Source: Cyclobacterium salsum
GTDB lineage: Bacteria; Bacteroidota; Bacteroidia; Cytophagales; Cyclobacteriaceae
Direction: 5' to 3'
Length of the DNA stretch: 64,000 nt
NCBI RefSeq assembly: GCF_010119245.1
Contig: NZ_WNKG01000003.1
Coordinates: 186,001-250,000, forward strand
The position numbers and the translations under genes were made by a program. The stretch's first letter is position 1. The number at the start of each line of letters is the position of its first letter. The notes below the pieces were generated by a model. That model was not told the DNA's origin, searched no databases, and saw only the letters and a program-made list of their open reading frames with translations. Of the stretch, positions 35,468-44,759 are shown one piece after another.

Positions 35468-36396
35468 AAGCAGAACCGGGAATTTTCCTTTCGGTGATCG
35501 TGCCGGTGTTTCAATCAGCCTCCAGTCTGAGGGAATTGATCCGGAGGCTTCGGGAGGTAATGGTCGGCATCAGCTCTCAGGTAGAATTGATCCTGGTGGA
35601 TGATCGCAGCCTGGACAGCAGTTGGGAGATCATCCAGGAAGCTGCTGTCAATGAAAGATTTATCAAAGGCATTCGGCTAAGCCGGAATTTCGGACAACAC
35701 CAGGCCATTGCGGCCGGCTTGGATGCGGCAGCCGGTGAATGGACGGTGGTCATGGATGCCGACTTGCAGGATTTGCCGGAGGAAATTCCCCACCTGCTGA
35801 GTAAGGCCCAGCATGGTTATGATGTGGTTTTGGCCAGAAGGGTCCGAAGGAAGGATTCCTGGGGAAAGAAATGGGGATCGAAACTATTTTACAACGTATT
35901 CTCCTATATGAGTGGCTTGTCACACGATCCGGCCGTCGGAAACTTCGGGATATACCATAAACGGGTAATCGATGAATTGGTACAGATGCGGGAGTCTTTC
36001 CGGTATTTTCCTGCCATGGTAAATTGGTTGGGTTTTCGCCAGGGCACCTTTGACGTGGCTCATGGAAATTCAGTCAGCGGAGATTCCAATTACGTCTTCC
36101 GGACTAAATTTCACCTGGGATTGAATACCTTATTGGCATTTTCGGATAAGCCCCTTCGCCTTACCGTAAAATTGGGTTTTTTAATTGCTTCTATTGGGTT
36201 TATATTTGCGTTGGTCACCTTGATTCGGTATTTTTCCGGAAGCATTGTGGTGCCGGGGTATGCCAGCCTGATCGTATCTATTTGGGTATTGGCAGGCCTA
36301 ATCCTGATGACCATGGGTCTGGTAGGGCTGTATGTGGGAAGGATCTTTGAAGGTGTCAAAAACCGGCCTGTATATGTCGTAGATCAACGAACCTGA
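35464..36396 (+). CDS. Family 2 glycosyltransferase, polyprenyl-phosphate type with two C-terminal membrane spans
   Basis: 310 residues from a GTG start overlapping the previous stop. The GT-A domain has VDDRSLD (45-51) and VVMDADLQDLPEE with the DxD metal site (98-100). Two transmembrane helices follow at about 233-255 and 264-290. This is the layout of dolichol-phosphate-mannose synthase/GtrB-like enzymes, which move a sugar from a nucleotide donor to undecaprenyl phosphate at the inner membrane. The sugar is not predictable. It is the second gene of the locus. Confidence 0.88.
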   Translation: MKAEPGIFLSVIVPVFQSASSLRELIRRLREVMVGISSQVELILVDDRSLDSSWEIIQEAAVNERFIKGIRLSRNFGQHQAIAAGLDAAAGEWTVVMDADLQDLPEEIPHLLSKAQHGYDVVLARRVRRKDSWGKKWGSKLFYNVFSYMSGLSHDPAVGNFGIYHKRVIDELVQMRESFRYFPAMVNWLGFRQGTFDVAHGNSVSGDSNYVFRTKFHLGLNTLLAFSDKPLRLTVKLGFLIASIGFIFALVTLIRYFSGSIVVPGYASLIVSIWVLAGLILMTMGLVGLYVGRIFEGVKNRPVYVVDQRT

Positions 36397-36397
36397 T

Positions 36398-37117
36398 ATG
36401 ATACAATTTTTACCCTTCGACTCCTCGCTTTTTGGCTACCGTGTAGGCAAACTTTCCCTGGAAAAGTCGCTGCCCGATTTGGCCCGTGTGCAATCCCAGG
36501 CAATCGATTACGAATTGGTTTACGTGATGGGGAAACCCGGCCTGGTCAAAATGGGAGGTTGGCCGCCCATCAGCACCCGGATAGACCTGGTAAAAGGCAT
36601 TCGAAAAGCTGATCTGGAGTTGGAATCTGATGAATTGGATAACATTTGCATTAGTGAACAAGACCTTTCCGTCTCCCTCTCTGCTGCCGATCAGCATCAA
36701 TTACGAGAACTGGTACTTAGCAGTGGGCAATGGTCCCGATTCCGGCAGGATCCCCTTTTGGCCAATCAGGAATACGAGAAGCTTTACAGCACCTGGTGGG
36801 AAACCATCACCCGCCAAAATCACCGGGTCATGGTGGCCAGAAAAGGCAAGCGATTATTGGGATTTATTACCTTCCGCATGCTCAGGGGAAGGGCCTATGT
36901 AGATCTTTTTGCCGTGGAAGGGAAATCCCAGGGAACAGGAATCGGAAAGAGCTTGATGAACCGGGTTTTTCAGGAGGTGTATGCCAAAGGCCTGGCGCAG
37001 GTGGGGCTTTCTACCCAAAAGGCCAATGAACGGGCCATGGACTTTTACGGTAGCGCAGGTTTTCAGCCCGTGAAAGAAACGCTGATTGCCCACTGGCGCC
37101 CGGGAAATCCTAAATGA
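36398..37117 (+). CDS. GNAT family N-acetyltransferase, sugar-nucleotide (WecD/FdtC-like) type
   Basis: 239 residues. The N-terminal half (FLPFDSSLFGYRVGKL) resembles WecD-type dTDP-4-amino-sugar acetyltransferases. The C-terminal GNAT core has the acetyl-CoA loop QGTGIGKSL at 178-186 and ends with ANERAMDFYGSAGFQP. It would acetylate an amino sugar, probably before its transfer, in the cytoplasm. It follows the glycosyltransferase with 1 bp between, so the genes are one transcript. Confidence 0.85.
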   Translation: MIQFLPFDSSLFGYRVGKLSLEKSLPDLARVQSQAIDYELVYVMGKPGLVKMGGWPPISTRIDLVKGIRKADLELESDELDNICISEQDLSVSLSAADQHQLRELVLSSGQWSRFRQDPLLANQEYEKLYSTWWETITRQNHRVMVARKGKRLLGFITFRMLRGRAYVDLFAVEGKSQGTGIGKSLMNRVFQEVYAKGLAQVGLSTQKANERAMDFYGSAGFQPVKETLIAHWRPGNPK

Positions 37118-37130
37118 CACCGAATAATAG

Positions 37131-38141
37131 TTGATCGATCAACCAAACAACAGGATTCAGGTAAAAGCCTATACGACGGAGCTTGCCGGAGACTGGCAGG
37201 AAGTACTGCAAGGGGCACCGAATGCTACCCTGATGCACCAACGGTCTTTTCTGGCCTACCATGGGAACCGATTTCAGGACGCTTCAGTGCTTATTTATTC
37301 CAAAAACCGGCCGGTAGCGGTCTTTGCCGCCCATAGGGAAGAAAAGGAAGTGTATTCGCATCAGGGGCTTAGTTATGCAGGGCTGATCCATAAGCCCTGT
37401 TCATTTGATCAGGAATTGCAATTGTATCTTCAACTACTGCGCTACTACGAGGAACAGGGAGTCCACCAGCTCCGGATCAAGGCAACGCCTTCTTTTTATG
37501 GAACTGGGTTTCAGGAATCCCTGTCCTATATCATGCAGTTGGCAAATGCCGAAACCAGCCAAATGGAATTGTCCCTGGCCATACCATTGCCCCTAAAGGT
37601 CAGACACAAGGGTCGGAAGGCAACGATTCGCCAGGCATCAAAATCCGGATTGGAAATTAGCGAGGAAGAGGATTTGGGTGTGTTTTGGGATAAACTGCTG
37701 GTACCTAATTTGCAAAACCGCTATCAAAAAAAGCCTACCCACGGCAAGGATCAAATGCGTTATTTAAAGGCCCGGCATCCTGAAACTATCCGGCAATTTA
37801 CGGTGTACAGGGAGGGAGTTCCGCTGGCAGGTGCCACGGTTTATTTTACACCCAATTGTTTGCATACCCAGTATCTGGCCACCAATGAAGCAGGCAGGAA
37901 GGCACATGCTCTGGATTGGTTGATCCATTACCTGTGCACCACCCAGGCGGAGGGTAGGAAGTACCTGGATTTTGGTCATTCGAATGAGTGTGGAGGAAAA
38001 AAAATCAACCGGCAGCTTTTTCGCTGGAAGGAAAGTTTTGGTGCCCAAACCTTTGTACATGCCCACTACAGCCTGGCCCCGGCAGCCTGGCGACGGTTGG
38101 ATCAAGTGTATGACTGGAAAAGTGGGCTAACGGATGCCTAA
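37131..38141 (+). CDS. FemAB/GNAT-fold acyltransferase
   Basis: 336 residues from a TTG start. Two GNAT-like folds are suggested: NATLMHQRSFLAYHGNRF and VLIYSKNRPVAVFAAHREE in the first, and FTVYREGVPLAGATVYF, HTQYLATNEAGRKAHALDWL and YLDFGHSNECGGKKINR in the second. This pattern belongs to the 'GNAT family N-acetyltransferase, FemAB-like' proteins in exopolysaccharide loci. It probably transfers an acyl or aminoacyl group to a sugar intermediate. It overlaps the next gene by 8 bp. Confidence 0.78.
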   Translation: MIDQPNNRIQVKAYTTELAGDWQEVLQGAPNATLMHQRSFLAYHGNRFQDASVLIYSKNRPVAVFAAHREEKEVYSHQGLSYAGLIHKPCSFDQELQLYLQLLRYYEEQGVHQLRIKATPSFYGTGFQESLSYIMQLANAETSQMELSLAIPLPLKVRHKGRKATIRQASKSGLEISEEEDLGVFWDKLLVPNLQNRYQKKPTHGKDQMRYLKARHPETIRQFTVYREGVPLAGATVYFTPNCLHTQYLATNEAGRKAHALDWLIHYLCTTQAEGRKYLDFGHSNECGGKKINRQLFRWKESFGAQTFVHAHYSLAPAAWRRLDQVYDWKSGLTDA

Positions 38142-39051
38142 AAGGTCAGCCATTAGCCCGGAGAGAAGGCAGGAATTGAAGGTCAAAAATGCCTGCTATG
38201 TCATTACGTGTTTTGAAAATGAATTTCTATGCAAGGACCATCCAAATGGTCGTTGTGAGCGGGGGTTTTTTTCGCTTTTTCTACAAGTATTGTATGGAAT
38301 GGCTTTTGCAAAAAAATATGACTTGCCTTACAGGGTAGATTTTTCTAATGTGCAGTATGCCTACAATGGGAATGAGGACAGCGATCGAATCAATTTTTGG
38401 GAAGCATTGATGGTACAGAGAAGTCCTTCTCCGGGATTTAATCCCATTGTTAATCTCCGGTATGAAACGCATCCCTTGAGAATATGGAATCGCCATTTTA
38501 TACGCTCGCTTCACCAAACACTTCGATCGGAAATCCGGCTTCAGGATAAGTTGCTTGAAAAAGTTAATGCCATAAAGGAAAGGTTCAAGGGATTTAAAAT
38601 ACTAGGTTTGCATGCAAGGCGTACCGATCATGCTACGGAAGTGCCCCCTGTTAGTGAGCGGGTACTGATAAATACAATTGAAAAAAGAATACCAGCTTTT
38701 GACCGCATATTTGTAGCAACGGATGATGCAGCTTTTTTGGAAATGCTGAAAACCAGGTTTCCACAAAAAGTCCTGGCCCATGATTTTATTCGCTCGGCTA
38801 ACCAAAAGGCTATACACGATCATGGCGGTAGCTCAAATGGAATTCTTTTGGGAGAACAAGCCCTTTTGGATTGCCTGTCGCTTTCCTTTTGTCAGGAGCT
38901 GATTCTTTCGCCATCCAACTTATCCTATGCGGCGCTGGTGTTTCAACCGGAAACTCCTTACACCCTGGCCGAAAGCAATGCAGCCGCCTGGTCCCGGCGA
39001 AAAACCCTGCTGGCCTATCGGTTAAACCAATGGGGAATCCGAAAGTGGTAA
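38134..39051 (+). CDS. Putative fucosyltransferase-fold (GT-B) glycosyltransferase
   Basis: 305 residues. The motif ILGLHARRTDHATE (H160, R162, R163, D165) resembles the donor-binding H-x-R-R-x-D motif of NodZ/FUT8 and protein O-fucosyltransferases. It is followed by a Rossmann-like region with DRIFVATDDAAFLEMLKTRF and SSNGILLGEQALLDCLSLS. The N-terminal half is not assignable by eye. It is likely a cytoplasmic transferase using a GDP-sugar donor. It starts inside the previous gene and ends 3 bp before the next. Confidence 0.62.
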   Translation: MPKRSAISPERRQELKVKNACYVITCFENEFLCKDHPNGRCERGFFSLFLQVLYGMAFAKKYDLPYRVDFSNVQYAYNGNEDSDRINFWEALMVQRSPSPGFNPIVNLRYETHPLRIWNRHFIRSLHQTLRSEIRLQDKLLEKVNAIKERFKGFKILGLHARRTDHATEVPPVSERVLINTIEKRIPAFDRIFVATDDAAFLEMLKTRFPQKVLAHDFIRSANQKAIHDHGGSSNGILLGEQALLDCLSLSFCQELILSPSNLSYAALVFQPETPYTLAESNAAAWSRRKTLLAYRLNQWGIRKW

Positions 39052-39054
39052 TGA

Positions 39055-40335
39055 ATGATTGACATCTACCCCTATATAGCATCCATTCCTGCCAACTGCC
39101 CCCGATGTGGCGGCGAAAGTAAGGATATCGGTGAACTGTTTTTTCAGGGAACGCATGTGTTAGCCGAACAGCACTGCAGTGATTGCGGGCTTGATTTTTA
39201 TGCGACGCTGCCGATTGGGCACGCAGCTCTTTACCCCGTTGCCTTTAGCAAGGATGGAAAGTTTTGCCATTACAACCGGCAGGAAGGGTCCTGGATGGCC
39301 TTGCCCCTGATACGCTCCTTTCAGGAAGATGCTGGCGCAGAGGTGGAAATAGCACTATTACAGCCAAATCCCGGAGGAGAGCTGTTGCTGGTCAATTGCC
39401 TGGACAGTTGTTTCGGGCATGTTTTTACCAAACTCTGGAATGTGTATTTACTTAAAAAACAATATCCCTTTAAAACCCTTGCGGTACTGTTACCGGCTCG
39501 CTGCCGTTGGTTGCTCACCGATGCGGAAGTAGAGATCTGGTCGGTGGACCTGCCGTTGGAGGAGTTGGGAAAAGGGGTGCCGGGGCTGGATGTCTGGGTA
39601 AAGGAACAGTCTAGACGCTTTGCTTCCGTGGCCCTGAGTGAAGTGCCGGTGCATCCTCCGCTGGAGAGATTGGATATTGAGGAGATATTGCAAGCCCGTC
39701 CTTTTGCCTTGGAGGCGTTTGAGTCTCAACCGCTGCAGCTTACATTTATCTGGCGTTCCGACCGATTTTGGCTAAACAGCCGCCTGCTGGATTTCTTGCA
39801 CAAGGCCTCCATCAAATTTGGGTTTCAGGGTCGGGTGCAGGGACTACTGTGCTACCGGCAGGCCAGTTTACTGGGCCGGTTGCTTCGAAAGCTCCGGAAA
39901 TCCCTACCGGAAGCGCGTTTTGTGCTGACGGGGCTCGGAAAGGAGGGAAGGCTTCCCTCAGGATGGAAGGACGAGCGAGTGGAGGTAATCGACGAAGGAG
40001 TAGAACGAACCTGGAATGAGCTTTACCGGCATAGTCAGTTGGTTATGGGGGTACATGGCTCCCATATGTTAATACCCACCGCCTTGGCAGCCGGTTTTGT
40101 AGAGATCCTGCCCCGGCACAAGCTGCCTCATTTGACGGAGGACATTGGCCGGCAGCACAGCGGCCGTCTGGGTGCTTTTCTGGGTAGGTTTGTGGATGAG
40201 TTTTCTTCTTCCAGTTTGGTTGCCGGACATGTGGTAAGTATGGTGAAGGGGTTTGGACGGGTTTATGGGGAGCTTAATATGGCAGTTCGGAGGGAGCAAA
40301 AAGCCGTAGGGGTTGAAATGGAAGCATTGAATTAA
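39055..40335 (+). CDS. Zinc-ribbon plus GT-like C-terminal domain, unrecognised family
   Basis: 426 residues. The N-terminus carries a four-cysteine ribbon with Cys15, Cys18, Cys41 and Cys44 (NCPRCGG, HCSDCG). The C-terminal half has ARFVLTGLGKEGRL, ELYRHSQLVMGVHGSHMLI and PTALAAGFVEILP, which recall the donor-binding end of GT-B/GT61-like transferases. The middle has no recognised motif. A glycosyltransferase role is inferred from context and the C-terminal pattern only. It is the last GC-rich gene before an abrupt change to AT-rich DNA, and a 161-bp gap follows. Confidence 0.5.
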   Translation: MIDIYPYIASIPANCPRCGGESKDIGELFFQGTHVLAEQHCSDCGLDFYATLPIGHAALYPVAFSKDGKFCHYNRQEGSWMALPLIRSFQEDAGAEVEIALLQPNPGGELLLVNCLDSCFGHVFTKLWNVYLLKKQYPFKTLAVLLPARCRWLLTDAEVEIWSVDLPLEELGKGVPGLDVWVKEQSRRFASVALSEVPVHPPLERLDIEEILQARPFALEAFESQPLQLTFIWRSDRFWLNSRLLDFLHKASIKFGFQGRVQGLLCYRQASLLGRLLRKLRKSLPEARFVLTGLGKEGRLPSGWKDERVEVIDEGVERTWNELYRHSQLVMGVHGSHMLIPTALAAGFVEILPRHKLPHLTEDIGRQHSGRLGAFLGRFVDEFSSSSLVAGHVVSMVKGFGRVYGELNMAVRREQKAVGVEMEALN

Positions 40336-40496
40336 TGCTAGATTTATTGCTGGTGTCAGAAAACTGGAAGTTCCACTTGCTGATGTCGGTATTGTAAGTG
40401 CGATACGAAGTAATAAGAGTTTCCAAAAAAACCACCGCAATTTACGGGTCTTCAAGGAAGCTATCTGTTAGCTGAGATTTGAGTCCTTTATTTTAA

Positions 40497-41243
40497 TTGC
40501 CAATATCCGTCAAGTATAAAGTGATCCAAAAAATTAAGACCTTTCTAAAAAACACATCACCGATTTTTCTAATGGATATTTACCGGTCATTCCGGAAGAA
40601 AAAGAAGCTGGATATAGATGGCCTTAGTACTGAGGAAGTATTTTTAAAGATATATAAAGAAAAGTTTTGGGTGTTTGGGGAAAGTGTTTCAGGAACAGGT
40701 TCAGACACAAATCAGACCAATGTCATTATTCCTGAAATGGAAAAGTTATTCCAGGAGTTGGAAGTGAAATCGATTTTAGATGCTCCCTGTGGGGATTTCA
40801 ACTGGATGAATCAGGTGAATCTTGCAGAGATAGATTATTTGGGAATCGATATTGTAGAAGACCTGATACATTTTAATAGGTCAAAAAATTGGAATAAACG
40901 GAGTGTTAAATTCAAAACAGGAAATATTATTACAGATGATTTACCAAGGGTTGATTTGATACTGTGTAGAGATTGTCTGGTTCATTTTTCCTTTGCAGAT
41001 ATCAAAAAAACCTTGGTTAATTTTAAAAAATCAGGATCAAAATACCTATTGACCACTAGTTTTACAAGCCATGCAACCAACCAGGAAATCCAAACTGGAT
41101 ATTGGAGGCCTTTAAACTTGCAAAAATCACCCTTTAATTTCCCCCCACCCGTCAAAACAATTAATGAAAAGTGTATGGAAGGAGGAGGAAAGCATAGGGA
41201 TAAGATGCTTCTAGCGTGGGAATTAAAGAATCTGACTATCTAA
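40497..41243 (+). CDS. Class I SAM-dependent methyltransferase, paralogue A
   Basis: 248 residues from a TTG at 40497; an ATG at 40572 is the alternative, but the longer form matches paralogue B in length. Motif I is SILDAPCGDFNWM (about 92-104), followed by YLGIDIVEDLI and LILCRDCLVHFSF. It shares DAPCGDFNWM, CRDCLVHFSF and NFKKSGS with the protein at 44032-44748. Likely methylates a sugar of the polysaccharide. The gene is clearly AT-rich relative to 34.9-40.3 kb. Confidence 0.82.
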   Translation: MPISVKYKVIQKIKTFLKNTSPIFLMDIYRSFRKKKKLDIDGLSTEEVFLKIYKEKFWVFGESVSGTGSDTNQTNVIIPEMEKLFQELEVKSILDAPCGDFNWMNQVNLAEIDYLGIDIVEDLIHFNRSKNWNKRSVKFKTGNIITDDLPRVDLILCRDCLVHFSFADIKKTLVNFKKSGSKYLLTTSFTSHATNQEIQTGYWRPLNLQKSPFNFPPPVKTINEKCMEGGGKHRDKMLLAWELKNLTI

Positions 41244-41462
41244 TTTGTAGCATATTCAAGGAAATTAAAATTTAATCCTGCTGTCTTATTGCAAATCCCA
41301 TTTCAAAATTGGTCGCCGACTAGGTATTTATTTTCAATTTGCTAAAAGTGAATTTTTATTTATTCTACAAGTCGTATGTCCAATGGTTATAGGTAAAGGC
41401 CGTGATTAAAATTGATTTTACCGTTCTTTCAGTTGAAATGAATTTCTGACTTAAAATCAAGA

Positions 41463-42278
41463 ATGAAACAAGGCATTACTAATACTATTTTTAAAATAAG
41501 GAGAAGTAAGCTATATCAAAGATTCAAATATTTTTATTTGAGTAGAAAGCCATTTTTAAGGTATTTTTTCAATAAATCAAAGAGAGACAATCTTTTGGGA
41601 GAAAAGCCTGTTTTTATTTATAATCATATTCCTAAGTGTGGTGGGACAAGTTTTAACGTCATACTTAATGATTTTTTTTCCGTAATTAATGATTATCCTC
41701 CTCATGAGTTAGAGTTTGAATGCCATATTGATTTTTTAGAAAGCCTTAAAGTACATGAGAAAGAAACACCAGATTATTTAGAGTTAAAACCTTTTCAGGC
41801 CATGTCAGGTCACTATTTTTATAACGAAATTTTTCTAAGCAATAGGTTTGAAGGGATATACGAATGTCCCAGAGTGAAATTAATTTCATTTTTGAGGGAC
41901 CCATTAACTCATCGCATTTCTTTGTATTCCTTCGGAAAAAAAAAGGGGCATTCTTATGTTAAAGGAATAGAGTTAAAGGATTACATTTTGGGAGAAAAAA
42001 ACTATTATTCAAAATTATTAGAGTGTGATATCAATAATTACAAAGAGAGATTGGACAATTATTTTTTTATCGGAATAATGGAAGAATTTAATAGGTCAAT
42101 TGAATTATTGTCTGAAAAATTGCGAATTAAAGTAAATAGATCAATTCCAAATATTAATAGATCAAATTCTGAAAAGTATTATGGGATGCTTTCAGAAGAA
42201 ATAAAGCAAGAATTCAAGAGTTCAAATCATCTTGATTATTTAATATATGAATATTCATTAAAATTATTTAATAGATAA
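41463..42278 (+). CDS. Sulfotransferase, family 2 type
   Basis: 271 residues. The PAPS 5'-phosphosulfate loop is IYNHIPKCGGTSF (HIPKCGGTS at 55-63), and the 3'-phosphate-binding motif reads LISFLRDPLTHRISLYSF. It transfers sulfate from PAPS to a carbohydrate hydroxyl, which would make the polysaccharide sulfated. PAPS synthesis genes are not in the window. It is the most AT-rich gene of the locus and is flanked by AT-rich spacers of 219 and 76 bp, so recent acquisition is plausible. Confidence 0.85.
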   Translation: MKQGITNTIFKIRRSKLYQRFKYFYLSRKPFLRYFFNKSKRDNLLGEKPVFIYNHIPKCGGTSFNVILNDFFSVINDYPPHELEFECHIDFLESLKVHEKETPDYLELKPFQAMSGHYFYNEIFLSNRFEGIYECPRVKLISFLRDPLTHRISLYSFGKKKGHSYVKGIELKDYILGEKNYYSKLLECDINNYKERLDNYFFIGIMEEFNRSIELLSEKLRIKVNRSIPNINRSNSEKYYGMLSEEIKQEFKSSNHLDYLIYEYSLKLFNR

Positions 42279-42354
42279 ATTATATTTATATATTAATTTA
42301 TGTCAATAACTATATATAAAATAAATAGGATGGACTTTTTGACACTAACATAAA

Positions 42355-43155
42355 TTGCTAATTAATTTGAAAAAAGTAGATCAATTTCTCAGGGATAAGA
42401 TCCTACCTGTTTTTTCAAATAAATTGGATGGAAGACAAATCAGAAGGGTTAAGAACTTTGGAAAGCGTTTGTTGACCTTTCACAAAAGGGATGATTTGAC
42501 ATTTTTGGCGCAAATTTATGGCACCGACAAATGGGGAGAACATTGGTACACGCCTCATTATGATTTCCACTTCAAGTCATATCGTAAACAGAAAATCAAC
42601 CTGTTGGAGATTGGCGTTGGGGGATATGATAAACCTTTAAGTGGTGGATCTTCCTTACGCATGTGGAAGCGCTACTTTCCAAAGGCCACTATTTTTTCAT
42701 TTGATATCTATGACAAAAAGCCACATGAGGAGTCCCGGATCAGAATTTTTCAGGGCAGTCAGGTAGATCCCGAATTTTTGGATGGTATTTGTGCGGAAAT
42801 AGGAGGCTTGGATATTATCATTGACGATGGAAGTCACCTCAATGAACATGTGCTGTTTACCTTCCATCACCTGTTTCCAAAACTCAAAATGGGAGGAATC
42901 TATGTGGTAGAAGATACACAGACGTCCTATTGGGAACACTATGGGGGCCAATTAGAGGAACGAAATAATTCTGATTCTATCATGGGTTACTTCAAATCCC
43001 TAGTCGATGGTTTGAATCATTCGGAGTTTAAAAACAAGGATTACCAGCCCACCTACTATGATTTGAACATCATTTCCATCCATTTTTACCATAACTTAAT
43101 TTTTATTTACAAAGGAGAAAATAACGAGATTTCTAATCTCAATAAAAATCTTTAA
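42355..43155 (+). CDS. MycE/TylE-like metal-dependent sugar O-methyltransferase
   Basis: 266 residues from a TTG start. The pattern LLEIGVGGYDKPLSGG (83-98) with LRMWKRYFPKATIFSFDI, DIIIDDGSHLNEH (153-165) and YVVEDTQTSYWEH (183-195) matches the macrolide-sugar 2''-O-methyltransferase MycE family, which needs Mg2+. The acidic pair in IDDGSH is the presumed metal site. It probably methylates a sugar hydroxyl. It follows the sulfotransferase and precedes a likely rhamnosyltransferase. Confidence 0.82.
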   Translation: MLINLKKVDQFLRDKILPVFSNKLDGRQIRRVKNFGKRLLTFHKRDDLTFLAQIYGTDKWGEHWYTPHYDFHFKSYRKQKINLLEIGVGGYDKPLSGGSSLRMWKRYFPKATIFSFDIYDKKPHEESRIRIFQGSQVDPEFLDGICAEIGGLDIIIDDGSHLNEHVLFTFHHLFPKLKMGGIYVVEDTQTSYWEHYGGQLEERNNSDSIMGYFKSLVDGLNHSEFKNKDYQPTYYDLNIISIHFYHNLIFIYKGENNEISNLNKNL

Positions 43156-43167
43156 ACCAAATATGAA

Positions 43168-44022
43168 TTGAACTTTAAGCATTTTCTTTTTACCAGATTC
43201 AATGTTCAGTACCTCGAAATGGTGCCTTATAATCTCGGACTGGATCCTGAGGTATGGCTTGAAGGAAGGATTGAATTGTTTTTTGATTTTTGCTATCGAA
43301 GTGTCAAAAATCAAACGAGTAAAGGTTTTCAATGGCACGTGTTTTTTGATTCCCGAACTTCCCGGCATTTTATTGATAGCATTGCAGGCCAGGATACGGA
43401 TGGCATTATTACATTTCATTATACAGATCACTGGAAGAAATTGGATGCGGAGATACTGCAAATTTTGGAGGGGGCAAAAAACCAATGCGATATCCTGATA
43501 TCCACAAGGTTAGATGGGGATGATGCTGTTTCAGCTGACTTTATCGGTTCGATTCAGTCTGAGGTCATGAAACTGATAACCGAAACACCCTATGCCATCA
43601 ACTGCTCCAATGGCGTAATTCTGGATACCCAATCAGGGATTTATTATCAGAAGAAAATGCACAGCAATCCTTTTATCTCCTTGGTGCAAAATAGTGCTGC
43701 GCTAGATATTTCTATTTTCAAATTGGAGCATCAGACCATTTCAGGAGAAATCAAGACCATTGAACTCGATAGGCCAAAAATGTGGCTGCAGGTAGTTCAT
43801 GGGCGAAATCTTGTCAACAAATCATCAGGTCTACCGCTTGCCAAAAATATCGGACCGCATTTTAATATTTCATGGGAGGTCAATAATTCCAATCCCAAGT
43901 CGGGTAAATTATTCAAAGCTTACATCAAATACCTTAGGGTCAGGGCCAACAATCTAAAATTTAAAGTCAACAGTGCATTTGGAAAAGGAGCCGAATACCT
44001 GTATTGGAAGGCAAAGCAGTAA
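43168..44022 (+). CDS. Putative rhamnosyltransferase-family glycosyltransferase
   Basis: 284 residues from a TTG start (a nearby ATG is out of frame and stops at once). The N-terminus HFLFTRFNVQYLEM and the DxD-type motif ISTRLDGDDAVS (111-122) match the 'putative rhamnosyl transferase' family. The middle has VILDTQSGIYYQKKM. Donor and acceptor are unknown. It lies 12 bp after the MycE-like gene and 9 bp before methyltransferase B, consistent with one transcript. Confidence 0.72.
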   Translation: MNFKHFLFTRFNVQYLEMVPYNLGLDPEVWLEGRIELFFDFCYRSVKNQTSKGFQWHVFFDSRTSRHFIDSIAGQDTDGIITFHYTDHWKKLDAEILQILEGAKNQCDILISTRLDGDDAVSADFIGSIQSEVMKLITETPYAINCSNGVILDTQSGIYYQKKMHSNPFISLVQNSAALDISIFKLEHQTISGEIKTIELDRPKMWLQVVHGRNLVNKSSGLPLAKNIGPHFNISWEVNNSNPKSGKLFKAYIKYLRVRANNLKFKVNSAFGKGAEYLYWKAKQ

Positions 44023-44031
44023 TTTTAAATC

Positions 44032-44748
44032 ATGGTAAATATACTCAGGTATTATTTCAGAAAATTTAAGGGCTATATCCGCGCCAATGAATACATTTAT
44101 TACCCCAAGGATTTTTTTTCAGATGTGGATCATATGGATGATATTTTCAATAAGATTCATTCAAAAAACACCTGGGGGTCAACCGAGAGTGCATCGGGTA
44201 GGGGTTCAGAGATACGGCATACAAAAACTTTATTAAGAAAGCTTGACAGATTGACCAAAGACCTTGGCGTGAAAAGTATGTTGGATGCCCCTTGCGGAGA
44301 TTTTAATTGGATGAAACATTTGGATAGAACAGGGATTTCCTATATCGGAATGGATATCGTGGAAGATTTGATTGGTTCATTGAATGTCAAATATGCCCAA
44401 GATTCCCAAGTGACTTTTAAGGCCGGAAATATCATCGCAGGTGGATTGCCTCAGGTGGATTTGATATTTTGCAGGGACTGTTTGGTTCATTTTTCATTTG
44501 AAGATATCCATCAGTCCCTGTCAAACTTTAAGAAATCAGGTTCAACGTATTTACTTACCACTTCCTATACAGACAGAGGGGTTAACCGTGATATTCAAAC
44601 AGGTGGCTGGAGGCCAATCAATCTCGAAAAGGAACCTTTTAACCTTCCCAGGCCACTTAAGATAGTCCATGAAAATAATTTAGATGATCACGGTATGTAT
44701 TTCGACAAATGTATGGCTTTGTGGAAATTGTCTGATATCAAAATTTAG
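44032..44748 (+). CDS. Class I SAM-dependent methyltransferase, paralogue B
   Basis: 238 residues, a clear paralogue of 40497-41243. Motif I is SMLDAPCGDFNWM (about 82-94), followed by YIGMDIVEDLI and LIFCRDCLVHFSF. The C-terminal half shares GWRP-N-E-PFN and the ending KCMALWKLSDI. It presumably methylates another sugar or position. It precedes wzm by 11 bp. The two copies are separated by sulfotransferase, MycE-like and rhamnosyltransferase genes. Confidence 0.82.
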   Translation: MVNILRYYFRKFKGYIRANEYIYYPKDFFSDVDHMDDIFNKIHSKNTWGSTESASGRGSEIRHTKTLLRKLDRLTKDLGVKSMLDAPCGDFNWMKHLDRTGISYIGMDIVEDLIGSLNVKYAQDSQVTFKAGNIIAGGLPQVDLIFCRDCLVHFSFEDIHQSLSNFKKSGSTYLLTTSYTDRGVNRDIQTGGWRPINLEKEPFNLPRPLKIVHENNLDDHGMYFDKCMALWKLSDIKI

Positions 44749-44759
44749 TCTAAGATTTA

